64,000 nt of DNA, from NCBI GenBank assembly GCA_964203655.1, contig CAXNMJ010000007.1:51378-115377 (forward strand). The letters run 5' to 3'. The notes under the pieces are model-generated. The model worked only from the letters and a program-made list of their open reading frames with translations. It ran no database searches and had not been told where the DNA came from. Source of the stretch: BACL27 sp947488385. GTDB taxonomy: Bacteria > Actinomycetota > Acidimicrobiia > Acidimicrobiales > Ilumatobacteraceae. Positions 1 through 9,973 of the stretch are shown one piece after another. Made by a program: the position numbers and the translations under genes. Each line of letters opens with the position of its first letter. The stretch's first letter is position 1.

Positions 1-1
1 A

Positions 2-883
2 CTTGTAACTGGCATCGGCACGGTATTTCTGGCACTTGGCTTAGTCACGTCATCAATTGTGTTCTTTGGTGGAGTCGTCGTTCTGTTGGCCGCGCTCAGC
101 GAATGGATGATTCAGGCGTGGAGCGAACGTGCTTCAAGTGATGCAAGCCATAATGCCGAGGCTCGCAAACGATTGTTGAACCCGATTGAGTTTCCAGTTT
201 TGGCTGCCCTCGGTCTTGGCGTCGTAATTTTTGCATTTTCACGAATCATGTTGACAGTCGATAAGTCAACTGGGGCGGTGTTGTTTATTGTTGCTGGCAC
301 TCTTGTTCTTGTTGCCGGAACCCTTTTTGCAATCAAGCCAAACATGAAGCGTTCGGTAGGTTCAGCAATTTGTGCACTTGGAGCAATTGGCATCATTGCC
401 GGTGGTGTTGCGAGCGCAGTCTCAGGCGAACGTGAAGAACTCGTGCTCGCGGCCGAAGAAGGTCACTTCACGCATAAAGAGTGCGGCCCAGAAGAATCTA
501 AATATTTTGACAAGCTCAAAGAAGAGACTCTGTCTCTACGTAGTTCAGTTAGCGCAACAATCATCTACCAAGATGGCGAATTGATTGCCAACATCCAAGG
601 TTTGAACAAGCCGCAAAAATCGATCACAGTGCCGCGCTCAAACCCAACCAACATTATTTTCAGAAATGCAACAGAAGGCGAGTTCCGCTTGGTTGTTGAT
701 TTGGGCAAACCTAAGACCGAAGATAAAGACAAGCATCACGATGGTGACTGCACTCAACTTATTGAAACTGGTGGCGAACAAAGCCTCACTCTAAATTTTC
801 CGAAGTCTTCAAGTGCCGATAATCACTACAAGTTGTTTATCGCGGGCGCCGAAGATAAGCAGATAGAAGTGGTGGTGCCTTAA
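2..883 (+). CDS. Membrane protein with extracytoplasmic domain, 5'-truncated, upstream of ctaC
   Basis: The frame is open from the first bases of the window, so the N-terminus lies outside; 293 residues are visible. Four or so hydrophobic segments fall in the first 140 visible residues, followed by a soluble domain of about 150 residues rich in beta-type sequence with a charged KTEDKDKHHDGD stretch. That C-terminal half looks cupredoxin-like (inference; I see no clear copper ligand set). The stop overlaps the ctaC start by one base (TAATG), so it is translationally coupled to the oxidase operon and may assist oxidase assembly or electron transfer. I do not recognise a named family. Confidence 0.6.
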   Translation, partial: LVTGIGTVFLALGLVTSSIVFFGGVVVLLAALSEWMIQAWSERASSDASHNAEARKRLLNPIEFPVLAALGLGVVIFAFSRIMLTVDKSTGAVLFIVAGTLVLVAGTLFAIKPNMKRSVGSAICALGAIGIIAGGVASAVSGEREELVLAAEEGHFTHKECGPEESKYFDKLKEETLSLRSSVSATIIYQDGELIANIQGLNKPQKSITVPRSNPTNIIFRNATEGEFRLVVDLGKPKTEDKDKHHDGDCTQLIETGGEQSLTLNFPKSSSADNHYKLFIAGAEDKQIEVVVP

Positions 884-2073
884 TGCATAAAACATTGAAA
901 TCTGCGTTCGTTGTTTTGGTGGGCTCGCTAACGGCTGCGAGTTGCGCAACAAACGCACCGCAAGATACTTGGCAGCCCAAAGGTCCAAACGCCAAACTCA
1001 TTGACGATCTTCAGCAACCTGTTTTCGCAGTCGCGGGCATCATCGGTTTAATTGTTGCGGCTGCTGTCACTTATACGGTCATCAAATATCGAGATCGTGG
1101 TCAGCCAATTCCTGAGCAGACGCACGGTAAGCCAGCACTTGAAATTACGTTGACGGTTATTCCGGCTTTGATTTTGGCTGTTGTCGCAGTTTTCACGTTT
1201 GGTGCAATTTTTAAATTGGCAAAAACAGATGACACTGAGATGATCATCAACGTCACAGGTCAACAGTGGTGGTGGGAGTACGACTACCCCGTACAAAACG
1301 AATTCGGCATCACATCCCCGATCATCAGTTCAGGCCAACTCGTGATGCCGGTCGGCACAAAAGTTTTGTTGCGCGAGACAAGTCGCGACGTCATTCATTC
1401 ATATTGGATCCCGGCATTGAACGGCAAGCGCGATGCTGTGCCTGGTCGAGTGCAAACCTTGCGTCTTGAAGCCGATGAGCCCGGTATTTACGCGGGTCAA
1501 TGCACAGAATTCTGCGGACTTTCGCACGCCAACATGCGAATGGAAGCAGTTGCGCTGAGCAAAGAAGATTTTGCCAAGTGGGTTGCCAATCAACAGGCGC
1601 CGTATGTCGCGCCTGCAAAAGATTCGCTTGCCCAACAAGGTGAGACAGTGTTTCTTAATCAGTGCGTTCGATGCCATCAAGTAAATGGTTTGATGCGTGC
1701 CGACGGCACACCGGCAATTGCTGCTCCAGACGAAAACGTTTGGTCGGGTGCTGCGCCAAACCTCTCGCATTTGATGTCACGCAACACGTTTGCTGGTGCC
1801 GCATTTGATCTTTTGTCAAAGAAGTGTCGTGACGAAGTTTGGGGTGCGCCAAGCAACGTGGTTGGCGCAAAGTATTTGGCTGGCGTCACCGAAGACTGCT
1901 TGAATCAAAAAGATCTGCGAGCATGGTTACGCAATGCTCCTGAGATGAAACCGATGTATGCGAACCCCGCCGACCTTGAGGTCAGCAACGGCAAATACCG
2001 TGGCATGCCGTATCTGGCGCTCAGCGAAGATGACATCAACAAACTTGTTGCATACCTCTTAACCCTGAAGTAA
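883..2073 (+). CDS. ctaC: Cytochrome c oxidase subunit II with fused cytochrome c domain (caa3 type)
   Basis: Subunit II of the haem-copper oxidase takes electrons from cytochrome c and passes them through CuA to subunit I. A signal peptide ends in a lipobox-like stretch with Cys21, then two membrane helices occur at about 47-69 and 86-110. The CuA site is complete: His172, Cys207, Cys211, His215 and Met218. A C-terminal c-type haem motif CVRCH (261-265) shows this is the caa3 form with its own cytochrome c; Met375 is a plausible axial ligand. At 396 residues it matches fused subunit II proteins. It starts on the last base of the upstream stop and is followed after 21 bases by ctaD. Confidence 0.95.
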   Translation: MHKTLKSAFVVLVGSLTAASCATNAPQDTWQPKGPNAKLIDDLQQPVFAVAGIIGLIVAAAVTYTVIKYRDRGQPIPEQTHGKPALEITLTVIPALILAVVAVFTFGAIFKLAKTDDTEMIINVTGQQWWWEYDYPVQNEFGITSPIISSGQLVMPVGTKVLLRETSRDVIHSYWIPALNGKRDAVPGRVQTLRLEADEPGIYAGQCTEFCGLSHANMRMEAVALSKEDFAKWVANQQAPYVAPAKDSLAQQGETVFLNQCVRCHQVNGLMRADGTPAIAAPDENVWSGAAPNLSHLMSRNTFAGAAFDLLSKKCRDEVWGAPSNVVGAKYLAGVTEDCLNQKDLRAWLRNAPEMKPMYANPADLEVSNGKYRGMPYLALSEDDINKLVAYLLTLK

Positions 2074-2094
2074 AAATAGAAACCGAGCATCATC

Positions 2095-4071
2095 ATGGCC
2101 ATCATTGAACGTCCAGCCCCAACAGTTCCAGCAGTTGTCACGCCAACGTCTACATACGGCGTACTCAAACGACCCGTCTCTACAACTGGTTGGCGCTCGT
2201 GGGTTTTCACTGTTGACCACAAAAAACTCGGAATCATGTACGGCGTTACTGCAATGTTCTTCTTTATTGTTGGCGGTGTCGAAGCGTTACTGATTCGTTT
2301 GCAACTTGCCGCCCCAAACGGCAAGGTGTTGAACGCCGATCTTTACAACCAGATGTTCACGATGCACGCAACCACCATGGTGTTCTTGTTCGTAATGCCG
2401 ATGGCGGCGGCTTTCGCCAACTATTTCGTACCTCTTCAAATCGGTGCACGAGACGTTGCTTTCCCGCGACTCAATGCTTTTGGTTTCTGGGCGCTGTTGT
2501 TCGGCGGAATCTTCCTCAACTTGGCGTGGTTTTTAGGCGGTGCAGCAGATGGTGGTTGGTTCATGTATGCGCCAAACTCTGGACCAGTATTTTCACCAAC
2601 TCACGGCGTTGACTTTTGGGCCTTGGGTTTGCAGATTGCTGGCATCGCATCGTTGACCGGCGCCATCAACCTGATCATCACCGTGCTCAACATGCGCGCT
2701 CCAGGCATGTCACTGATGAAGATGCCAATTTTTACTTGGATGATTACTGTCGTGCAGTTTTTGTTGCTGTTCGCGGTGCCAGTCATCACCGTGGCGTTGT
2801 TTTTGCTTTCCTTCCAACGCAACTTTGGTGCACGCTTTTTCGACGTGGCCGCCGGCGCCGACCCGTTGTTGTGGCAACACTTGTTCTGGATCTTCGGTCA
2901 CCCTGAGGTTTACATTCTGATTTTGCCTTCGTTCGGCATTATTTCTGAAGTGCTTCCGGTGTTCTCACGCAAGCCGCTCTTTGGTTATCCGTTTGTTGTT
3001 TTCTCGGGTGCTGCAATTGGTTTTGTGGGCTGGGGAGTTTGGGCTCACCACATGTTCGCTTCGGGTCTCGGCCCTGTTTCAGTCGCCGTTTTCTCGCTTA
3101 CAACGATGGCAATCGCGGTACCTACTGGCGTAAAAATCATCAACTGGACGCTCACAATGTGGGGCGGCAAGCTCTGGTTCACCACCGCAATGAAGTTTGC
3201 AATTGGTTTGATCGTCTTGTTCACGGTCGGTGGCTTGTCTGGTGTAACGCACTCAGTAGCTCCATCTGACACGCAGCAAACCGATACGTATTACATCGTG
3301 GCTCACTTTCACTATGTGTTGTTCGGTGGTGCCGTGTTAGGCATTTTTTCTGGTTTCTACTACTGGTGGCCAAAAGTGTTCGGCAAGATGTTGAACGAGA
3401 AACTTGGATCATGGAACTTCTGGTTGATGATCATCGGTTTGAATTTAACTTTCGGTCCGATGCATATCTTGGGGTTGCAAGGCCAACCACGTCGTATGTA
3501 TCAGTGGACAGAAGCCCGCGCCGGTGAAGGTTTTTTCAATCTCGCCTTTTGGAACATGATCGCTTCGATCGGCTCGTTTATTTTGGCGGTACTGGCATTT
3601 TGATGTTCTTAATCAACGTCTGGGTGACTTGGCGCAATCCGACCAAAGCGCCTCTTGATCCATGGGATGCTCGCAGCCTTGAGTGGATGACAACTAATCC
3701 ACCAAAAGAACACAACTTTGATGTGATTCCAACCGTGCATCACCTTGACGAGTTTTTTCATCGTAAATATGAAGAAGATGCAACCACTCACACGATGAAG
3801 CAAGTAGCCACAGCCGAAGAGTTAATTGCCGAGCAAGAACGCAATGCTGACAAGCACATTCACATGCCGTCGCCTTCTTATTGGCCGATCGTTTTGGCTT
3901 TCGGTTTGCCGGTCATCACATTCGGCATGATCTACTCGTCATTTGATTTCGGTTGTGGGTGGCGTGATTGTTTTGTTCGCCGCTTACGGTTGGGCACTTG
4001 AGTCAAGCACAGCGCCAGATTCAGATTTTGAAAACAACACTCCGGGCACTGCGATGGCAAAACATGACTGA
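2095..4071 (+). CDS. ctaD: Cytochrome c oxidase subunit I with C-terminal two-helix extension; two frame breaks
   Basis: This is the catalytic subunit of the terminal oxidase. Visible ligands are His91 (low-spin haem), His269 with Tyr273 in HPEVY (CuB and cross-linked Tyr), His318-His319, His404 and His406. The frame from 2095 stops at 3603 after residue 502, but the same protein continues in another frame (ILMFLINVWVTWRNPTKAP), so one base appears missing near 3585-3597. A second shift near 3945 leads into a last helix (VVGGVIVLFAAYGWALE) ending MAKHD at 4071. Restored length is about 658 residues; the last 150 resemble a fused subunit IV (CtaF-like) domain. The end overlaps the ctaE start. 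Essential gene, so the breaks are probably sequence errors. Confidence 0.9.
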
Positions 4072-4652
4072 TGTAACTCACGATCACGCCAGCAGCACTG
4101 GCATCTCAAATGTCAAACTTGGCATGTGGGCTTTCTTGGGCTCAGAATGCTTGTTGTTTGGTGGCTTGATTTCTACTTACATGTTGTATCGCGGTCGCGT
4201 TACAGGTGGTCCTCGACCTTCGCAGATTTTTGATATTCCGTTCACTTCGGTGAGCAGTTTCATTTTGTTGATGAGCTCTTTGACGATGGTGCTGGCAGTA
4301 AGTGCAGCGCACAAAGAACGACGATCGCAAAATCAATTTGTGGCTGACCGTCACGGCGTTGCTTGGGGCAACATTTGTCGGTGGCCAAGTTTATGAGTTC
4401 ACTGCGTTCTACAAAGAAGGCTTGGGCTTCTCAACAAGTCTGTTCGGCTCGAGTTTCTATACATTGACCGGCTTTCACGGCGTTCACGTAACTGTGGGCA
4501 TCATCATGCTGATGTCGCTTGTCGGCATTTTGAAGCGCAGCAAAGTGCCTGGCAAGAAAGCCGAAGTCGTCGAAATGATCGGTCTTTACTGGCACTTCGT
4601 CGACATTGTTTGGATCATCATCTTCACGCTCGTTTATTTGATTCCGGTTTGA
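4064..4652 (+). CDS. ctaE: Cytochrome c oxidase subunit III, one frame break
   Basis: Subunit III is a multi-helix membrane protein that stabilises the oxidase. The start ATG at 4064 overlaps the end of ctaD by eight bases. Recognisable family segments are KLGMWAFLGSECLLFGGLI near the N-terminus, then GFHGVHVTVGIIMLM and IGLYWHFVDIVWIIIF near the C-terminus. The reading frame changes near 4320-4330, after AAHKERRS, and resumes as KINLWLTVTALLGATFVGGQVYEF, so one extra base is likely. Restored length is about 195 residues, normal for actinobacterial CtaE. Confidence 0.9.
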
Positions 4653-4654
4653 TC

Positions 4655-4966
4655 ATGACGACTGAAACAGCACCCTCAACACACGAAAAAGAACACGGCA
4701 TGAGCGATGCAGGTTATGTTCGCATTGCTTTAATTTTGGCGGCAATTACTGCGCTTGAAGTTTCAACTTATTACGTTGACTTTGGGGTGCTCTTTTTGCC
4801 TGCTTTGTTGATCATGATGGTGGTCAAGTTTGTGATGGTTGTTAGTTACTTCATGCATCTGAAATTCGATAATAAAGTCTTTAGCTTCTTGTTTTACGCT
4901 GGGTTGTTCTTGGCCGTGGGTGTATACATCGCATTTCTCGCAACATTTAAATTCTTTTTACAATAA
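4655..4966 (+). CDS. Cytochrome c oxidase subunit IV (CyoD/COX4 family)
   Basis: This is a small accessory oxidase subunit with three predicted membrane helices (ALILAAITALEVSTYYV, LPALLIMMVVKFVMVVSYF and FLFYAGLFLAVGVYIAFLA). The motif FVMVVSYFMHLKFD is typical of prokaryotic COX4 proteins. It starts two bases after the ctaE stop; an upstream in-frame start at 4610 inside ctaE is less likely. It encodes 103 residues. Confidence 0.85.
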   Translation: MTTETAPSTHEKEHGMSDAGYVRIALILAAITALEVSTYYVDFGVLFLPALLIMMVVKFVMVVSYFMHLKFDNKVFSFLFYAGLFLAVGVYIAFLATFKFFLQ

Positions 4967-4981
4967 GTCTCTGAGTTGCAG

Positions 4982-5821
4982 ATGATTTCGCAAATTGCGA
5001 ATCCATGGCGATTTCAGCCCCACCCAGAAGTGTGGTTGCTGGTCGCATCTGTGCTTTTCTCCTACATTTATGCAGTGAGGGTGCTCGGGCCTGCCGTAGT
5101 AAAAAATGGGCCAGCGATCACGACCAAACAACGCAATGCTTTTATTGCTGGAGTTTTACTGTTATGGCTTGCCTCAGATTGGCCCGTGCATGACATTGCA
5201 GAAGAGTATTTGTACTCAGTGCATATGTTTCAACACATGGTTTTGTCATATTTCATGCCACCACTAATTCTCTTGGCAATTCCGAAGTGGATGTTCGACG
5301 CCGTACTTGGTGCAGGTCGCGTAAGAAAAACTTTCAATTGGCTGGCCAAACCAGTTATTGCGGGTGTTTTGTTCAACGCAATCGTAATGATCACCCATAT
5401 TCCACAAATCGTCAATCGCAGTGTCTCGAACGCCCCTTTGCACTATTCAATGCACGTGTTGTTGATCGTCACTGCATTACTCGTGTGGGTTCCGATTTGT
5501 GGCCCTGATCGTAAACTCCATTTGCAGTCGGGCGGCAAAATGATTTATTTGTTTTTAATGTCGGTCGTGCCAACTGTGCCGGCTGCTTGGCTGACTTTTG
5601 CCGAAGGCGCCGTTTACAAGCACTATGACACCGCAGTACGGGTGTGGGGTCTTTCAGTGACGACAGATCAGCAGATCGCGGGCGCGATCATGAAAACTGG
5701 AGGCGCAATCTTCTTGTGGTCAATTGTCGTGTTCTTGTTCTTTAAGCGGTTTAGTGCAGGTTTTTCAGCCGAACAGTCGTATCGAAAAAATTCTGAGACC
5801 AGGCACTCGAAGATGTTTTGA
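4982..5821 (+). CDS. ctaG: Cytochrome c oxidase assembly protein, CtaG (caa3_CtaG) family
   Basis: This polytopic membrane protein belongs to the Bacillus-type CtaG family, needed for maturation of caa3 oxidase (family knowledge). About seven hydrophobic helices are visible. Conserved histidines occur in DWPVHDIAEEYLYSVHMFQHM, the family hallmark that may hold copper. The ATG at 4982 is preferred; a TTG two codons earlier is possible. It closes the oxidase operon, 15 bases after subunit IV. Confidence 0.85.
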   Translation: MISQIANPWRFQPHPEVWLLVASVLFSYIYAVRVLGPAVVKNGPAITTKQRNAFIAGVLLLWLASDWPVHDIAEEYLYSVHMFQHMVLSYFMPPLILLAIPKWMFDAVLGAGRVRKTFNWLAKPVIAGVLFNAIVMITHIPQIVNRSVSNAPLHYSMHVLLIVTALLVWVPICGPDRKLHLQSGGKMIYLFLMSVVPTVPAAWLTFAEGAVYKHYDTAVRVWGLSVTTDQQIAGAIMKTGGAIFLWSIVVFLFFKRFSAGFSAEQSYRKNSETRHSKMF

Positions 5822-5885
5822 CGTTCAAAGATGTCACCGACGCTTTTGGGCGAGTACCACCCGCGCAAGAGCCGCAATCAAAAAT

Positions 5886-6606
5886 TTAGTCAGACCATTT
5901 AAAACTAAACACAGCAACTACGCACGCCCCGAGAGCCCAAATCGCAAGGCTTGCTAAATCAGAAATCTTTAATTCATTGTTGCCGAAAATGCCTCGCAGC
6001 AGTTCACTCAGCAGTGAACTCGGAAGTACTTCAGCAAGCCACGCAATGCTTTTTGGCAATTCACTATTCGGAATAAGTATTCCGCCAAGAAGTAACAGCA
6101 CAAGATACAAACCGTTTTGTGCTGCAAGGTTTACTTCAGCGCGAAGCCGACCCGCCATAATTAATCCAAGTCCTGCGAAACAACTTGTGCCAAGAACTAA
6201 AGCAAGCAACAGACTTGGCAGATTTATTGAACTTGGGTTCCATCCCAAAATCAGACCGACTGCAACCAAGGCCAATAACTGGGCGATCTCGATGCAACAG
6301 GTTGCAACAACCTTGGCCGCTACTAGTCGTTTGGTGCCGAGCGGAGTTGTTCCAAGGCGCTTGAGCACGCCGTAACTGCGTTCAAAACCAGTAGCGATAC
6401 CAAGGCTGACCATCGCCGTTGACATGATCGCCAAACTAAGAATTCCGGGCATTAGAAAATCAATATTTGCCAGACCGTCTGTCGGCAAGACATTGGTTTG
6501 TGAAAAAAACACAAGCAACAAGACAGGTATGCCCAATCAGCAGCAACAGCTGTTCGCCATTGCGTGCCATCACGGTGAGTTCTTGTCGAAGTTGAGAGCC
6601 AAACAT
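5886..6606 (-). CDS. ABC-2 type transporter permease, one frame break
   Basis: Membrane subunit of an ABC exporter with six hydrophobic segments, for example LSLAIMSTAMVSLGIATGFE, then KRLGTTPLGTKRLVAAKVVA, LVLGTSCFAGLGLIMAGRL and NGLYLVLLLLGGILIPNSEL. These patterns are typical of ABC-2 permeases of the drug/antibiotic exporter type. The N-terminus MFGSQLRQELTVMARNGEQL lies in a different frame from the rest; the break is near 6535, after LLLLIG. Restored length is about 240 residues. Coupled to the ATPase gene upstream; substrate unknown. Confidence 0.8.
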
Positions 6607-6608
6607 GT

Positions 6609-7375
6609 TTAGAGTCGTCTCGATTGTTGAGATTTGCTCAGACAGCGATCGAAAAATATCTTCTAGCGACTGGCTTGCGCCTCCATGAGAGTCACGCAGT
6701 TCGCTTAATGATGCATTGGCGATCAGAGTTCCGTGTTCAAACATCAAGACATGATCGGCTACACGTTGTGCCTCATCTAGTTCGTGGGTCGCCAAAATCA
6801 CAGCGCAGCCATCTTCGGCAAGTTGACGCACAATGCCCCGAATCAAATCGCGCCCGAAAATATCAACACCAGATGTCGGTTCATCCAAGAATGCAATCTT
6901 TGGTTTGGCTGCAAGAGCGAGTGCAAGCGACAGACGTTGTTTTTCGCCGCCCGAAAGTTTGCGCCAAGTTGATTTTTGCCGAGCGTTGAGGTCTACGGCA
7001 GTAAGCAAATCTTTTGCACGTCGTGCGATTGCCATAGAGGTTGCAGTAGTGCTCAGTGATTTCAAGCACGCGCGAACCTGGGTAGACGCCACCATCTTGC
7101 AACATCACACCGATTTGTGAGTTGAGTTCAAGTCGATTCTTTTTAGGGTCAAGCCCCAGTGCGGTAACTGTGCCACTTGAAGCCGATCGAACCCCGCTAC
7201 AAACTTCCATGGTCGATGTCTTACCCGCACCATTAGGGCCGATGACCACAGTTACTTCTCCTGCTTTGGCGTCAAATGAAACATCGTTTACTGCACGTAA
7301 GTCGCCATAATCAACAACAAGATTTCGCACACTGAGTGCGTCTTGGCGAGATGGATCAGAATTATTCATCACCAT
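6609..7375 (-). CDS. ABC transporter ATP-binding protein, frame-broken
   Basis: ATPase partner of the downstream permease. Walker A is GPNGAGKTS, the Q-loop region is IGVMLQDGG, the signature is LSGGEKQRLSLALA and Walker B is IAFLDEPTSGVD followed by ATHELDEAQ. The first half (to HYCNLYG) and second half (ARRAKDLLTAVDL onward) lie in different frames, with the break near 7035. At the C-terminus the frame stays open into the permease start, so the stop is uncertain. A TAA in the neighbouring frame at 6609-6611 would give the usual short overlap if another base were wrong. Start taken at the ATG at 7375. Confidence 0.8.
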
Positions 7376-7428
7376 TACAGTACGCAATTCACAGGACTTC
7401 TCAGACATCTAACGGCTAATCTGACTGT

Positions 7429-8726
7429 GTGATTGATGTCCGATTACTTCGCACAGAGCCAGCGTCTGTCAAGGCGGCGATGGCCCGTCGGGCCAAACCT
7501 GCACTTCTTGAAGAACTCGAGCACGCTGAGCGTCTCGACGCACGATTACGCGACATCACAGTCGAGCGAGATTCAAATCGTGCGCAGATAAATAGTTTGT
7601 CTAAAGATGTCGCGACCAAGCGTCGAGAAAAAGACGACACCGGCGCCGAAACGTTGATGAATCAAAGTAGAGCACTCGGTGAAACAGAAAAGAAACTAGC
7701 CAGCGAATATGACGAAGTCAGTGCGGCTTTGCGCGAAGTATTGCTGCTCGTGCCGAATATGCCGCATGCCGACGTGAGCGCGGGCAACAGCGATAAAGAC
7801 AACAAAGTAGTCAAGGGTCCGATGCAAATGCCCGCAAAATTCGCCGACTATCAACGCGTGCCTCACTGGGAGACTGGTTCGGCACTTGGAATTTTAGATA
7901 ATGAGCGCGCCGTAAAAATCAGTGGCGCAATGTTCACGATGCAACGCGGGCTTGGCGCGACGATGGCTCGAGCGCTTGTGTCAACTTGCGCTTGATCGCA
8001 ATGCCGACGCCTACGAAGAGATTCGTCCACCAAGTTTGGTTTTGTCCAGCACTTTGACGGCAACAGGTCAATTGCCAAAGTTTGCCGACGACGCGTTTTC
8101 AATTCAGCGCGACGACCTTTGGTGCATTCCAACTGCCGAAGTGCCGTTGACAAGTTTGCACGCTGGCGAGACACTCAAAGCCGAAGAGTTGCCTCTGAGA
8201 TACATGGCCCACACTTCGTGTTTTCGCCGTGAAGCCGGCTCAGCAGGTCGTGACACCCGCGGTATGTTGCGAACCCACGAGTTTGACAAAGTTGAAATTT
8301 TGGCCGTGACAACCCCACAACAAGCACCCGAGATGCTTGTTGAACTCACTAATCGTGTTGAAGCGACGATTGCTGCGCTTGGTTTGCCGTATCGGGTGCT
8401 CGAAATTTGTACGGGCGATCTCGGACAATCGCACCATCGCAGTTTCGACATCGAGGTTTATGCACCTGGCTGTGACCAGTGGCTTGAAGTCAGTTCAATT
8501 AGTTGGTTCAGCGACTATCAAGCGCGTCGTGCCGATATTCGGTTTCAAACAAACTGGTGCAAAGGGCAGTGAGATTGCCCACACGCTGAACGCATCTGCG
8601 TTGGCGGTTCCACGAGTTTGGGCTGCAATTCTCGAAAATTTCAGACAAGCAGATGGCTCAGTTGCGATTCCTGAAGTTCTGCAACCGTATATGCGAGGTG
8701 CAAAAGTAATCGCAGCCAAGTCATGA
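7429..8726 (+). CDS. serS: Seryl-tRNA synthetase, two frame breaks
   Basis: Charges tRNA-Ser. The GTG start gives MIDVRLLRTEPASVKAAMARR, the standard SerRS N-terminus, followed by the coiled-coil tRNA-binding arm (about residues 30-105). The class II core contains motif 2 (FRREAGSAGRDTRGMLRTHEFDKVE) and motif 3 (LNASALAVPRVWAAILEN). The frame changes near 7970, where GATMARAL continues as CQLALDRNADAYEEI, and near 8550, where RADIRF continues as KQTGAKGSEIAHT; the second lies in a short T run. Restored length is about 430 residues. Essential, so the breaks are probably sequence errors. The stop overlaps the pdxH start. Confidence 0.92.
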
Positions 8727-9364
8727 CACTGCGCGATCGTCGCGTTCAATATGAAACAGCAGGCTTAGATCTCTCTGATCTAGATCGTGATCCAATCGTG
8801 CAATGGCATGCATGGTATGACCAAGCCGCCAGTGCTGGTGTCGCCGAACCAAATGCGATGACTGTTTCGACGCTCGATAAAGATATGGCTCCAGATTCAA
8901 GAGTGGTCTTGGCCCGTGGGGTTGATCAGCGTGGCTTTATTTTTTACACGAATTACGACTCAGCCAAAAGCCTGCAACTAGTCGAAAATCCGGTGGCTAG
9001 TGCGGTGTTCGCATGGCTTGATTTACATCGTCAAGTACGGGTGCGTGGCTCAGTGCAACGCGTTGCTGATCAAGAGAGTGACGAATACTTCGCTTCTCGT
9101 CCACGTGAATCACAAATCGGTGCATGGGCATCGCCGCAGTCGCAAGTTATCAGTGACAGAAATTTTCTTGAACAAAGATTCGCCGAATTTCGTGCGAAAT
9201 TCAACGATCAGTCGGTGCCTCGTCCGCCATATTGGGGTGGCTGGTTACTGGTGCCTTCGGCGATTGAATTCTGGCAAGGTCGCCCAAGTCGGTTGCACGA
9301 TCGATTTGTTTACACGTCTGAAAAATCAGCACAGCAGTGGCAGATTCAGCGACTCGCTCCGTAA
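8723..9364 (+). CDS. pdxH: Pyridoxamine/pyridoxine 5'-phosphate oxidase
   Basis: This FMN enzyme makes pyridoxal 5'-phosphate in vitamin B6 salvage and synthesis. The family signature is clear: PNAMTVSTLD and RVVLARGVDQRGFIFYTNYD near the N-terminus, SRPRESQIGAWASPQS in the middle, and RPPYWGGWLLVPSAIEFWQG followed by RLHDR at about 165-192. At 213 residues it has the normal length. The start forms an ATGA overlap with the serS stop. Confidence 0.95.
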   Translation: MTLRDRRVQYETAGLDLSDLDRDPIVQWHAWYDQAASAGVAEPNAMTVSTLDKDMAPDSRVVLARGVDQRGFIFYTNYDSAKSLQLVENPVASAVFAWLDLHRQVRVRGSVQRVADQESDEYFASRPRESQIGAWASPQSQVISDRNFLEQRFAEFRAKFNDQSVPRPPYWGGWLLVPSAIEFWQGRPSRLHDRFVYTSEKSAQQWQIQRLAP

Positions 9365-9973
9365 TTATTGTTTCGCTGGTTGCCAGGTCTTCGCAGTAGC
9401 CGTTAGCGCACCGATCAGAGCTTGCGTATGAGGTGTCAGACCGTCGCCTTGCCAGTCTTTCCAAAATCTTCCGACCCCGCGTACGCGAGGTGGCAATTCG
9501 ATCTGCACGCCTGCAAGTCGCGGCAAGTTAACAGGATTATTTTCATGCAATCCGCGCAAGTCAACAGGAATCGTCTCAAGGTCGTGGCAGATCTCGTAAT
9601 CAGGCAATGCATGCACGAGGTGTGTCGAGAGGTGTCCAGCCAGGTGGCGATTTCGTCCACCTAGAAGTAGTGAGGTGAAAAACCCATCGCGACCAAATCC
9701 GTGCACGGTGATTACGACATCAACGTGTTCGATGAAACTCTTCAACGAGTTCGAAAACTTTGGCGAAACTTCGTGCGACGGCACGTGCCATTTAAGTCCT
9801 TGAGGCTGATGCACGCCGTAATACGACGAATCTGATTGCTCGGCCGCCTGTTGGGCAATTACGTCTGTGAGATGTTCGAGCCCGCCACCGTGATACGCCA
9901 TGAAGCCAAACTTGCCACGTAGTTCGACGACTTCTTGCACCTCTGGGTGGGCGAGCAACTTGGCAAACATCAT
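9365..9973 (-). CDS. Poly-gamma-glutamate hydrolase-like (DUF867 family) protein
   Basis: The 202-residue protein resembles zinc-dependent poly-gamma-glutamate hydrolases first known from Bacillus phages. Supporting motifs are AYHGGGLEHLTDVIAQQAAE near residue 27, VVITVHGFGRDGFFTSLLLG and GRNRHLAG, with His and Glu residues suited to metal binding. There is no signal peptide, so it may act in the cytoplasm. Its start overlaps the stop of the ccdA-like gene (ATGA), placing it last in a three-gene unit; the link to that redox pair is unexplained. Confidence 0.7.
   Translation of the reverse strand: MMFAKLLAHPEVQEVVELRGKFGFMAYHGGGLEHLTDVIAQQAAEQSDSSYYGVHQPQGLKWHVPSHEVSPKFSNSLKSFIEHVDVVITVHGFGRDGFFTSLLLGGRNRHLAGHLSTHLVHALPDYEICHDLETIPVDLRGLHENNPVNLPRLAGVQIELPPRVRGVGRFWKDWQGDGLTPHTQALIGALTATAKTWQPAKQ

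Noticed and set aside
3580..3605. Programmed frameshift in ctaD
   Set aside because: No slippery heptamer or downstream pseudoknot is evident, and similar one-base breaks recur in serS, the ABC genes and others, which points to sequencing indels.
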